Below are positions 1-6,616 of a stretch of 8,446 bases of DNA, piece by piece; positions within the stretch are counted from its first letter, which is position 1; each line of letters begins with the position of its first letter. The notes below the pieces were generated by a model. The model ran no database searches and was not told where the DNA came from. It worked only from the letters and a program-made list of their open reading frames with translations. Source of the stretch: Sulfuricella sp. (GTDB lineage: Bacteria; Pseudomonadota; Gammaproteobacteria; Burkholderiales; Sulfuricellaceae); the NCBI GenBank assembly GCA_030696235.1, contig JAUYSN010000264.1, positions 1 to 8,446 of the forward strand, written 5' to 3'. A program made the translations under genes and the position numbers.

Positions 1-72
1 ATTGCTTTTCCTCTGCGCCTCTGTGTCGCCTAGAGGCGCCTACTTCTGGCTCTGTGGTGAGTATCATTTTCA
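1..72 (-). other. Unidentified edge sequence with possible start of a downstream ORF
   Basis: On the minus strand an ATG at 73-71 overlaps the stop codon of the adaptor gene (TGATG arrangement). It opens a frame that runs to the window edge and begins MKMILTTEPEVGASRRHRGA. The DNA is dominated by ACAGAGG/CCTCTGTG-like sequence and holds a small hairpin (CGCC at 27-30 with GGCG at 35-38, TAGA loop). I recall such ACAGAGG-rich stretches as repeats near the 5' ends of small environmental-bacterial ORFs, including GxxExxY and four-helix-bundle proteins. An RND pump gene would be the expected neighbour of an adaptor, but nothing here resembles one. Too little sequence is visible to name a gene. 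Confidence 0.25.
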
Positions 73-1137
73 TCACTGAACCGCCCGCACCTGCTGGCCC
101 GGCACCAGTTTGTGCACGCCGGCGCTCACCACGCTGTCGCCGTCCTTCAGGCCGGACAGGACGGTAAAGGTTTTCTCCCGGTATTCCCCCACCTGGACCG
201 GTATCAGCCGCACCTTGCCACTGGCCGTATCAACCAGCCAAACGGCCGGCACGCCGCCCTGCTGGTACAGCGCGGTTAACGGCAACTCCGCCGCCGGCGC
301 GGCCGCGCCGCCCCCCAGCAGGACATTGGCGGTCATGCCGAGCTGCATGGCCGGCACGGCATCCAGCACGGTCACCTTGGCCGTGTAGGTGCGCGTCACC
401 GGATCGGCGGCAGGCGAAATTTCGCGCACCTTGCCGCGATACAATTTGCCCGGTTCGGCCCACAGGCTGATCTGGATGTCCTGCGCGGAGCGCAGCTCGG
501 CCAGGCGATTTTCCGGCACGCTGACGACCACCTCTTTTTCCTGCGGCCGGGCCAGGCGCATCACCGGCTGGCCCATCGCCACCACCTGACCGGCTTCGGC
601 TTCGATACTCACGATCACGCCATCGTGATCCGCGCGCAACTGGCCATAAACAGCCTGGTTGGCGCTAACCTCATGCTGCGCCTTGACCTGGGCAAACCGC
701 GCCCTGGCAGTGTCGAACAGGTTCTTGCGGCGCTCGTAATCGGCGAGGCTGATGAATTTCTTTTCCAGCAAATCGGTGTAACGCTTGAGGTCGCGCTCGG
801 CCAGTTCGAAATCCGCCTGCGCGGCGGCAAGCTGGGCGCGGTTTGCCGCTTCGGCCAGCCGGAGATCCTGGGGATCGAGTTCGGCCAGCACCTGGCCCGC
901 CTTCACGATGCTGCCCACCTCGACGTGGCGTTTGGCGATCTTGCCGCCGACGCGAAATGCCAGTGCGGTTTCGAAGCGCGCGCGCACTTCGCCGGAATAA
1001 TTGGCCTGATGCGATTGCACGCCCAGCGCCACCTTCACCACCCGCGCTGGCCGAACGCCCTCCGCGGGCTGTTCCTGCTTGGCACAGCCAAAAAGCAGCA
1101 TGCCAAAAAAAAGAAGACCGATTACATTCCGATTCAC
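73..1137 (-). CDS. RND efflux periplasmic adaptor lipoprotein (membrane fusion protein, HlyD/AcrA type)
   Basis: The 354-residue product would link an inner-membrane RND pump to an outer-membrane channel. It opens with a lipoprotein signal: a hydrophobic stretch, then LLFGC with the lipidated Cys at residue 18. A biotinyl-lipoyl half-motif follows at about 60-85 (VGSIVKAGQVLAELDPQDL). An Ala/Arg/Glu-rich alpha-helical hairpin spans about 92-165, the second lipoyl half is near 170-195 (DGVIVSIEAEAGQVV), and beta-barrel and membrane-proximal domains run to the C-terminus. The start chosen is GTG at 1137, because GGAGGG at 1150-1145 sits 7 bases upstream. An in-frame GTG at 1182 would put a charged stretch before the signal peptide and has no such site. 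No pump or TetR regulator gene is visible, so the substrate (drug or metal) cannot be told. The gene is transcribed divergently from glgP. Confidence 0.9.
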   Translation of the reverse strand: MNRNVIGLLFFGMLLFGCAKQEQPAEGVRPARVVKVALGVQSHQANYSGEVRARFETALAFRVGGKIAKRHVEVGSIVKAGQVLAELDPQDLRLAEAANRAQLAAAQADFELAERDLKRYTDLLEKKFISLADYERRKNLFDTARARFAQVKAQHEVSANQAVYGQLRADHDGVIVSIEAEAGQVVAMGQPVMRLARPQEKEVVVSVPENRLAELRSAQDIQISLWAEPGKLYRGKVREISPAADPVTRTYTAKVTVLDAVPAMQLGMTANVLLGGGAAAPAAELPLTALYQQGGVPAVWLVDTASGKVRLIPVQVGEYREKTFTVLSGLKDGDSVVSAGVHKLVPGQQVRAVQ

Positions 1138-1144
1138 TATTATT

Positions 1145-1150
1145 CCCTCC
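1145..1150 (-). promoter_or_regulatory. Shine-Dalgarno site fixing the adaptor GTG start
   Basis: The minus strand reads GGAGGG, followed by 7 bases and then GTG at 1137. This strong site decides the start in favour of the short lipoprotein signal form. Confidence 0.7.
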
Positions 1151-1205
1151 GCGACACCCCGAAGAATACCGCTGCGCAGCACATTCCGCCACCTTCGCCT
1201 TGGTC

Positions 1206-1233
1206 TAATTCTTGCAAATTAGGCGCAATTAGG
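1206..1233. promoter_or_regulatory. Candidate operator: inverted and direct AATTA repeats in the divergent region
   Basis: TAATT (1206-1210) and AATTA (1217-1221) form an inverted repeat with a 6-base spacer. AATTAGG occurs at 1217-1223 and again at 1227-1233, a 10-bp period that places both on one face of the helix. The position between the divergent adaptor and glgP genes suits an operator. No regulator is encoded nearby and the sites match no named consensus I can vouch for. Confidence 0.25.
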
Positions 1234-1299
1234 TTGTATCCAATTGGCGAATATCAGTAAAATGCCATATAACCCTCTTCGCCGAAATCACACGAATTA

Positions 1300-1327
1300 T
1301 TGGCGCATGAACGCAGACTGGAATAAT
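1300..1327 (+). promoter_or_regulatory. Candidate sigma-70 promoter for glgP
   Basis: TTGGCG at 1300-1305 matches the -35 consensus at 4 of 6 bases. AATAAT at 1322-1327 matches the -10 consensus at 5 of 6, with a 16-base spacer. Transcription would start near 1335, leaving a leader of about 50 bases before the ribosome site at 1370-1375. Seen by eye only. Confidence 0.3.
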
Positions 1328-1369
1328 CTGCTTCTTACCCGTATTCGTTGTGACAACCCATTACCCGCC

Positions 1370-1375
1370 AGGGAG
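1370..1375 (+). promoter_or_regulatory. Shine-Dalgarno AGGGAG upstream of a non-ATG glgP start
   Basis: AGGGAG lies 5 bases before ATC (1381) and 8 bases before ATT (1384), both in the glgP frame. It is 74 bases before the first ATG at 1450, which has no ribosome site of its own. No ATG, GTG or TTG lies between the site and 1450 in frame, so it points to a rare initiation codon. Confidence 0.5.
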
Positions 1376-1449
1376 TATCCATCATTCATACCGAACCGCT
1401 AATCATCAGCAAGCCCATACCGGGGATTGCCGAGCTGCCTGCCCTAGGC

Positions 1450-3891
1450 ATGGACGCCGAGAGCATCGTCAACGATTTCCGCCGCTATTTCAGCCACACC
1501 CTGGGGCGGGACAGGATGAGCCTGTCCGCCTACCATGTCTACACCTCGCTCTCGCTGTCGCTGCGCGACCGCCTGGTGGAGCGGTGGAAGAATACCCAGT
1601 ACGCCTACGAGGAGCAAAACTGCAAACGCACCTACTACCTGTCGCTGGAATTCCTGATGGGACGGGCGATGGGCAATGCGATGCTGAATCTGGAGGTGGA
1701 CAAACCCACCGAGGAAGCCCTACGGAAGCTGGGCCTGGTGCTGGAGGAAATCGCCGACCAGGAGCACGACGCGGGCTTGGGAAATGGTGGTCTGGGCCGC
1801 TTGGCGGCCTGTTTCCTGGACAGCTGCGCGACGCTGCAATTGCCGGTGGTGGGTTACGGCATCCGCTACGAATACGGCATGTTCCGCCAGAAAATCGACA
1901 ACGGCCACCAGCTGGAAGAACCCGACCACTGGCTGCGCGACGGCAATCCCTGGGAAATAGAACGCCCCGAGCACACCGTCCGGGTCAAATTCGGCGGCCA
2001 CAGCAAAGCCTATCACGACCGCGACGGTCGCCTGCACGTCCGCTGGACGGATGCCCAGGACGTAGTGGCGGTGCCCTACGACATCCCCATCCCCGGCTAC
2101 CGCAACGGCACCGTCAACACGCTGCGCCTGTGGAAGTCCGCCGCCACCGACGAATTCGACTTGAACGAATTCAATGCCGGAAGCTACACCGAAGCGGTGG
2201 CAGCGAAGAACGGCGCCGAGAACATCACCATGGTGCTCTACCCCAACGACGCCAGCGAGAATGGCAAGGAGCTGCGTTTGCGCCAGCAGTACTTCCTGGC
2301 ATCCGCCAGCCTGCAGGACGTGCTGCGCAACTGGGTCAACGCCCATGGCAGCAATTTTGAGAACTTTGCCGAAAAGAACTGCTTCCAGCTCAACGACACC
2401 CACCCTACCTGCGCGGTGCCAGAGCTGATGCGGCTGCTGATGGACGAACACGGTCTGGACTGGGATCAGGCCTGGGACATCACCCACCGCACCGTCGCCT
2501 ACACCAACCACACCCTGCTGCCGGAAGCGCTGGAGAGATGGCCGGTCAGCATGTTCGGCCGGCTGCTGCCGCGCCTGCTCGACATCATTCACGAGATCAA
2601 CGCCCACTTCCTCGCCGAAGTGGCACAGCGCTGGCCGGGTGACACCGACCGGCAGCGACGCATGTCGATCATCGAGGAAGGGGGCGAACCGCAGATTCGT
2701 ATGGCCTATCTGGCGGTAGTGTCCAGTGCCTCGGTCAACGGCGTGGCCGAACTGCACTCGCACCTGCTGCAGCGGCATTTGTTCCATGATTTCTACGAAT
2801 TGTGGCCGAACAAGTTCAACAACAAGACCAACGGCGTCACACCGCGCCGCTGGATGGCCTGGAGCAACCCCGGCCTGAACGATCTGATTACCCGCACCAT
2901 CGGCGACGGCTGGGTCACCGACCTGACCCGGTTGCGTAAGCTCGCTCCTCTCGCAAATGACGCATCGTTCCGCGCCGAGTGGCGCTCCGTCAAGCAGGCC
3001 AACAAGGCGCGCCTGGCAGAAATAGTTGAGCGCGACTGCGGCATCGTCTTCGATACCGCCGCCCTGTTCGACGTGCAGGTGAAGCGCATCCACGAATACA
3101 AGCGCCAGTTGCTCAACGTGCTGCACGTGATTCACCTCTACGACCGCATCAAACGCGGCGACACGGCAGACTGGACGCCGCGCTGCGTACTGATCGGCGG
3201 CAAGGCCGCCCCCGGCTACATGATCGCCAAACGCATCATCAAGCTGGTGGCCTCGGTGGCAAAAGTGATCAACGACGACCCCGACACGAAGGGCTTGCTG
3301 AAACTGGCTTTCTTCCCCGACTATCGGGTATCGGCGATGGAAGTGATCTGCCCCGGCACCGACCTGTCGGAGCAGATTTCCACCGCCGGCAAGGAAGCCT
3401 CCGGCACCGGCAACATGAAGTTCATGATGAATGGGGCGCTCACCATCGGCACGCTGGACGGTGCCAACATCGAAATCCGCGAGGAAGCAGGCGCGGAAAA
3501 CTTCTTCCTGTTCGGCCTCAGCGCCGAAGAGGTGGACGCCACCAGAGCAAATTACGATCCCGCCGCGATCATCGCCGCCGACGAAGACCTGCGCCGCGTG
3601 ATGCACCTGCTGGAAAGCGGCCATTTCAACCTGTTCGAGCCGGGCATCTTCGACCCCATCATCCACGCCGTGACCAGCCCTCACGACCCGTGGCTGACGG
3701 CAGCGGATTTCCGCGGCTACGTCGATGCGCAGCAGGAGGTGGCGCGAGCCTACCGCGACCAGGAAAACTGGACGCGCATGAGCATCCTCAACACCGCCGC
3801 CAGCGGCAAGTTCTCCAGCGACCGCACCATCCTCGACTACAACCGCGACATCTGGCACCTGCCGCAAGTGCCGGCATGGCCGGTGAAGTGA
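1450..3891 (+). CDS. glgP: Glycogen/maltodextrin phosphorylase (GT35, PLP-dependent)
   Basis: This cytoplasmic enzyme removes glucose units from alpha-1,4-glucans with phosphate, giving glucose 1-phosphate. Counting from the ATG, the product is 813 residues, close to E. coli MalP and GlgP. Family signatures appear in order: YYLSLEFLMGR (62-72), GNGGLGRLAACFLDS (111-125), QLNDTHP, NKTNGVTPRRW, VKRIHEYKRQLLN and the PLP-site motif EASGTGNMKFMMN, in which Lys657 is the Schiff-base lysine. The whole frame is intact. The conserved N-terminus appears to extend upstream of this ATG: in-frame codons from 1384 read IHTEPLIISKPIPGIAELPA, and a Shine-Dalgarno lies at 1370-1375. The true start is therefore probably ATT 1384 or ATC 1381, giving about 835 residues; the ATG is given as the conservative start. 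No other glycogen genes are in the window. Confidence 0.95.
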   Translation: MDAESIVNDFRRYFSHTLGRDRMSLSAYHVYTSLSLSLRDRLVERWKNTQYAYEEQNCKRTYYLSLEFLMGRAMGNAMLNLEVDKPTEEALRKLGLVLEEIADQEHDAGLGNGGLGRLAACFLDSCATLQLPVVGYGIRYEYGMFRQKIDNGHQLEEPDHWLRDGNPWEIERPEHTVRVKFGGHSKAYHDRDGRLHVRWTDAQDVVAVPYDIPIPGYRNGTVNTLRLWKSAATDEFDLNEFNAGSYTEAVAAKNGAENITMVLYPNDASENGKELRLRQQYFLASASLQDVLRNWVNAHGSNFENFAEKNCFQLNDTHPTCAVPELMRLLMDEHGLDWDQAWDITHRTVAYTNHTLLPEALERWPVSMFGRLLPRLLDIIHEINAHFLAEVAQRWPGDTDRQRRMSIIEEGGEPQIRMAYLAVVSSASVNGVAELHSHLLQRHLFHDFYELWPNKFNNKTNGVTPRRWMAWSNPGLNDLITRTIGDGWVTDLTRLRKLAPLANDASFRAEWRSVKQANKARLAEIVERDCGIVFDTAALFDVQVKRIHEYKRQLLNVLHVIHLYDRIKRGDTADWTPRCVLIGGKAAPGYMIAKRIIKLVASVAKVINDDPDTKGLLKLAFFPDYRVSAMEVICPGTDLSEQISTAGKEASGTGNMKFMMNGALTIGTLDGANIEIREEAGAENFFLFGLSAEEVDATRANYDPAAIIAADEDLRRVMHLLESGHFNLFEPGIFDPIIHAVTSPHDPWLTAADFRGYVDAQQEVARAYRDQENWTRMSILNTAASGKFSSDRTILDYNRDIWHLPQVPAWPVK

Positions 3892-3901
3892 AAGGCCCAA
3901 T

Positions 3902-3967
3902 ATGACCCCGGAAGAAAAACAATTCAGGCGATTGTTTTATCAGAATTACCCACAATCAACAGTGTAA
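3902..3967 (+). CDS. Possible 21-codon small ORF after glgP
   Basis: An ATG 10 bases after the glgP stop opens MTPEEKQFRRLFYQNYPQST plus Val and ends at TAA 3965-3967. AAAGG at 3891-3895 is a fair ribosome site, 6 bases before the ATG. The peptide is polar with no membrane segment or known motif. It could be a small protein, the remnant of a lost gene, or chance. An AT-rich inverted repeat lies inside it, which argues that the segment may instead act at the 3' end of the glgP transcript. Confidence 0.2.
   Translation: MTPEEKQFRRLFYQNYPQSTV
3916..3938. terminator. AT-rich hairpin between convergent glgP and uspA-type genes
   Basis: AAAACAAT (3916-3923) and ATTGTTTT (3931-3938) are perfectly complementary over 8 bp around a 7-base loop. 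They have A-rich and T-rich outer arms on both strands. The place between two convergent genes suits a bidirectional terminator. The stem has very few GC pairs, so it would be a weak one. Confidence 0.35.
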
Positions 3968-3994
3968 AAACCAGCCACCCTTCCCGACGTGCCT

Positions 3995-4435
3995 TCAGCG
4001 CACCAGGAGCACCGGCACGGTGGCGCGACGCGCGACACCGTCGGACACGCTGCCCAGAAGCACATCATGCAGGCCACGCCGCCCGTGGGTTCCAATGACG
4101 ATCAAGTCTGCAGGCCAGTCCTTGGCTTCTTCCACGATCAGGTCGGAAATCCGATGGCCGAATGTCTGAATCTCCAGCAGTTTGGCCTCAGGCTCCATCC
4201 CGGCCTCGCGCGCAAGATTTTGCGCATTTTCCAGAACCCGCCGGCCCGATTCCCGAAAGCTTTCCATAATCTCGGGCATGTTTACGTACTCCCCCTCCCA
4301 GTTCAGCGTAATCTCGTCCACCACATGAACGATGCGCAGGGCAGAGTGCAGGCTTTGCGCAAGGGTGATAGCCTCTCTCAGGGCATGGTTGGACAGATCA
4401 CTTCCGTCGACGGCAATCAGAATATGCGGGTACAT
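3995..4435 (-). CDS. Universal stress protein, UspA family (ATP-binding type)
   Basis: This single-domain cytoplasmic Usp protein of 146 residues is the usual length for the family. It begins YPHILIAVDGSDLSNHAL, where Asp10 is the conserved nucleotide-contact position. Near the C-terminus, G115-T-H-G118, nine residues, then G128-S129 fit the G-x2-G-x9-G-[S/T] ATP-binding pattern, so it should be of the nucleotide-binding subclass. The start is secure: AGGAG at 4446-4442 lies 6 bases before the ATG. It is convergent with glgP and divergent from the symporter. Family members respond to starvation and other stresses; nothing in the sequence shows a specific trigger, and any functional link to glgP is only proximity. 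Confidence 0.93.
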   Translation of the reverse strand: MYPHILIAVDGSDLSNHALREAITLAQSLHSALRIVHVVDEITLNWEGEYVNMPEIMESFRESGRRVLENAQNLAREAGMEPEAKLLEIQTFGHRISDLIVEEAKDWPADLIVIGTHGRRGLHDVLLGSVSDGVARRATVPVLLVR

Positions 4436-4654
4436 AGGTTACTCCTTTTACTGTGCATGCCTTTAATCTGCAGGCGAGGGCGAATACCTCGACCAATTCA
4501 TAGCCTAGTCTAAAATCAAGACTTGTCCAAAAATTCCAGGGCATCCTTCACCACCGATACGAATCAGCTCTCGCGTCCAGACTTGAAAACCGTCCGATTT
4601 TTTTAGCCTTTTAGGTATAATTCCCCAACTCCACCAACCGGCTAGCATTCGATC
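4436..4654. promoter_or_regulatory. Divergent intergenic region between usp and symporter genes
   Basis: These 219 bases must carry both promoters. On the plus strand a perfect TATAAT lies at 4616-4621, about 34 bases before the symporter ATG, but no good -35 sits 16-18 bases upstream. TTGAAA at 4583-4588 is 27 bases away, too far. A run of seven T (4598-4604) precedes the -10. CAAGACTTG at 4517-4525 is a short palindrome. On the minus strand only the usp ribosome site is clear. Confidence 0.35.
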
Positions 4655-6169
4655 ATGTTGATCTGGTTCGTCGTCATCTACCTGCTGGTCTCCATCAGCA
4701 TCGGCATCTACGCCGCCACCCGCGTTCACAGCGCCAAGGATTTCGCCGTCGCTGGCCGCAGCCTGCCGCTGCCGGTGGTGATGGCGACCGTCTTCGCCAC
4801 CTGGTTCGGCGCCGAGACCGTGCTCGGCATTTCCGCCACCTTCACCAAGGAAGGCCTGCGCGGCGTGGTGGCCGACCCGTTCGGTTCCAGCCTGTGCCTG
4901 ATCCTCGCCGGCCTGTTTTTCGCCGGCAAGCTGTACCGCATGAACCTGCTCACCATCGGCGACTACTACCGCCTGCGCTACAACCGCCCGGTGGAGATGA
5001 TCACCACCCTGTGCATCGTAGCCTCCTACCTGGGATGGGTGTCGGCGCAGATCAAGGCGCTCGGCCTGGTGTTTTTCGTCGTCACCGACGGCGCCGTCAG
5101 CCAGGATATGGGCATGGTGCTGGGCGCGGCCATCGTCCTCACCTATACCACCTTCGGCGGCATGTTCGCGGTGGCCTTCCTCGATTTCGTGCAGATCAGC
5201 GTGATCATGGGAGGCATGCTCTACATCGCCTACCTCATCGCCGGCATGACCGGGGGCGTCGGCGCAGTGGTGCAGCACGCCGCCGATGCCGGCAAGCTCG
5301 ATCTCTTCCCTGCGGCCAAAATGGCCGAATGGATACCCTTCATCGGCGCCTGGGTGACCATGATGCTCGGCTCGATTCCGCAGCAGGACGTATTCCAGCG
5401 CATCACCTCGGCCAAGGACGAAAAGACTGCGGTGCGCGGCTCGGTGCTGGGTGGATCGATCTATTTCGCCTTCGCTTTCGTGCCGATGTTTCTCGCCTAC
5501 TCGGCGACGCTGATCGACCCCGCGATGTTCGGCGCGCTGCTGGAGAAGGACCCGCAACTGGTGCTGCCGACCCTGATCCTGCAGCACACCCCGGTGTTCG
5601 CCCAAGTGATCTTCTTCGGCGCGCTGCTGTCGGCGATCATGAGCTGCTCCTCGGCGACTCTGCTGGCGCCGTCGGTGGCCTTTTCCGAGAACATCCTGCG
5701 CGGCTTCTTCCCGAAGATCGGCGACCACGCCTTCCTGCGCATGATGCGCATCGTCATCGTCTGCTTCGCCGGGATAATTCTGGCCTTCGCCCTGAACTCC
5801 GAGGCATCGATTTTCAAGATGGTGGAGAACGCCTACAAGATCACGCTGGTGGCCGCCTTCATCCCGCTCTTCGCCGGCCTGTACTGGAAACGTGCGAACA
5901 TCCAGGGCGCCTATTTTTCCATGGCTGTGGGGCTGGTTTCGTGGCTCCTGCTGGAAACACTTCAGCCCGACACCTACTGGCCGCCGCAGCTGGTGGGCCT
6001 GCTGATGAGCGCCGGGGGCATGGTGCTCGGGTCACTGCTGCCGCATTTCGTCGGCCGGCCGACGCCGCTAGCGCCGGCTCACGCCGAACTGCACCACCAC
6101 GCGGCTGCCCAGACCGAACACGTGCCGGAACATCCGCACCACCATCCGTCGGCACATAGCGAACGCTGA
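4655..6169 (+). CDS. Sodium:solute symporter (SSS/PutP-like family)
   Basis: This 504-residue inner-membrane carrier is expected to couple Na+ entry to uptake of an unidentified small solute. It starts with a hydrophobic helix (MLIWFVVIYLLVSISIGIYA), followed by KDFAVAGRSLPLPVVMAT and ATWFGAETVLG, typical of TM1-TM2 of the family. About 12-13 hydrophobic segments follow. The segment LLSAIMSCSSATLLAPS is where Na+-site Ser residues are expected in this fold. The C-terminal 29 residues (476-504) are soluble and very His-rich. ATG 4655 is the only sensible start, because an in-frame TAG lies at 4643-4645, yet no Shine-Dalgarno precedes it. The substrate cannot be read from sequence. The broken ABC ATPase gene begins 25 bases downstream, so they were probably one operon. 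Confidence 0.92.
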   Translation: MLIWFVVIYLLVSISIGIYAATRVHSAKDFAVAGRSLPLPVVMATVFATWFGAETVLGISATFTKEGLRGVVADPFGSSLCLILAGLFFAGKLYRMNLLTIGDYYRLRYNRPVEMITTLCIVASYLGWVSAQIKALGLVFFVVTDGAVSQDMGMVLGAAIVLTYTTFGGMFAVAFLDFVQISVIMGGMLYIAYLIAGMTGGVGAVVQHAADAGKLDLFPAAKMAEWIPFIGAWVTMMLGSIPQQDVFQRITSAKDEKTAVRGSVLGGSIYFAFAFVPMFLAYSATLIDPAMFGALLEKDPQLVLPTLILQHTPVFAQVIFFGALLSAIMSCSSATLLAPSVAFSENILRGFFPKIGDHAFLRMMRIVIVCFAGIILAFALNSEASIFKMVENAYKITLVAAFIPLFAGLYWKRANIQGAYFSMAVGLVSWLLLETLQPDTYWPPQLVGLLMSAGGMVLGSLLPHFVGRPTPLAPAHAELHHHAAAQTEHVPEHPHHHPSAHSER

Positions 6170-6316
6170 CTTTCACCTGAAGGGGCATAGCACGATGGCG
6201 CTCCTCGAAATCCGCAACGTCACCCGCCGCTACGGCACGCTCGCCGCGGTGGAGGACGTCAGCTTCAGCGTCGAAACGGGGGAGTTCTTTACCCTGCTCG
6301 GCCCTTCCCGCGAAAC

Positions 6317-6376
6317 GGGGTCACCCGGGAACGAACGGGGTCACACCCGGGAACGGGGTCAGGTCTTGATATCACG
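6317..6376 (+). repeat. Left repeat cluster, first block (three GGGGTCA units, diverged core A)
   Basis: GGGGTCA occurs at 6317-6323, 6337-6343 and 6355-6361, each preceded by AAC, with CCCGGGAACG between them. The third unit extends into GGTCTTGATATCACG. This is a variant of the core seen at 6491 and 6596, with T in place of C, which creates the palindrome GATATC. Confidence 0.8.
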
Positions 6377-6416
6377 CACCATCGTCCAGGACATCGCCGC
6401 CATTCCATCTCGTCAC

Positions 6417-6476
6417 AACCCGGGAACGAACCCGGGAACGAACCCGGGAACGAACCCGGGAACGAACCCGGGAACG
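6417..6476 (+). repeat. Five perfect tandem copies of a 12-bp unit
   Basis: AACCCGGGAACG is repeated exactly five times (starts 6417, 6429, 6441, 6453, 6465) and runs straight into GGGTCA. The unit contains the palindrome CCCGGG. Because 12 is divisible by 3, the array keeps the upstream frame and encodes NPGT five times. Confidence 0.95.
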
Positions 6477-6490
6477 GGGTCACCGGGAAC

Positions 6491-6560
6491 GGGGTCAGGT
6501 CTTGACATCACGTCTTTGGATGGCATAGTCTCCGCCCATGGCCCACCCTCTTCGACTCAA
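6491..6560 (+). repeat. Duplicated transposase 5' region (core B plus RAYT remnant)
   Basis: Positions 6491-6557 repeat 6596-6661, the real transposase leader and first codons, with one inserted G (6518/6519) and one substitution; two further changes follow at once. The ATG at 6538 would begin MAHPLRLK, against MARPLRLE in the intact gene. After that the sequence returns to GGAACGGGGTCA repeats. It is a remnant of an earlier copy or a local duplication. Confidence 0.85.
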
Positions 6561-6568
6561 ACGCGGAA

Positions 6569-6602
6569 CGGCGGAACGGGGTCAAACGGCGGAACGGGGT
6601 CA
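6569..6602 (+). repeat. Two direct copies of CGGCGGAACGGGGTCA
   Basis: The 16-mer occurs at 6569-6584 and 6587-6602, separated by AA. The second copy leads directly into core C in front of the transposase gene. Confidence 0.9.
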
Positions 6603-6616
6603 GGTCTTGACATCAC
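6596..6616 (+). repeat. Left inverted repeat of the RAYT gene (core C)
   Basis: GGGGTCAGGTCTTGACATCA plus one further base pairs with 7499-7519 on the opposite strand with a single mismatch. Inside it GTCA-GGTCT-TGAC can form a 4-bp stem with a 5-base loop. Confidence 0.85.

Noticed and set aside
1105..1112. Run of eight A in the adaptor signal-peptide codons as a phase-variation switch
   Set aside because: The run is short and nothing else suggests switching; it encodes ordinary hydrophobic Leu/Phe residues.
1350..2360. Plus-strand frame from a GTG at 1350 overlapping glgP
   Set aside because: It lacks a ribosome site and protein-family features and runs out of frame over conserved GlgP motifs. 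I considered a glgP frameshift here but the main frame is intact.
1720..3900. Very long open frame on the minus strand opposite glgP (726 codons)
   Set aside because: It is a shadow of the GC-rich glgP codons; the composition is Val/His/Gln-rich with no family features, while the plus-strand frame is a full phosphorylase.
3968..3994. GC-rich intrinsic terminator after the usp gene
   Set aside because: No complementary GC-rich stem could be found; only the AT-rich hairpin at 3916-3938 is supportable.
4582..4588. CTTGAAA as a heat-shock sigma-32 -35 box before the symporter
   Set aside because: No CCCCAT-like -10 lies at the required distance.
4505..5728. 407-codon minus-strand frame opposite the symporter
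   Set aside because: It is low-complexity and charged (His/Arg/Glu/Asp-rich) and is explained by the codon use of the symporter gene.
6417..6476. CRISPR-like array
   Set aside because: The 12-bp units are directly adjacent with no unique spacers, so this is a simple tandem repeat.
6289..6483. Minus-strand ORF encoding FPGS repeats
   Set aside because: It is only the reverse reading of the 12-bp array and flanking repeats.
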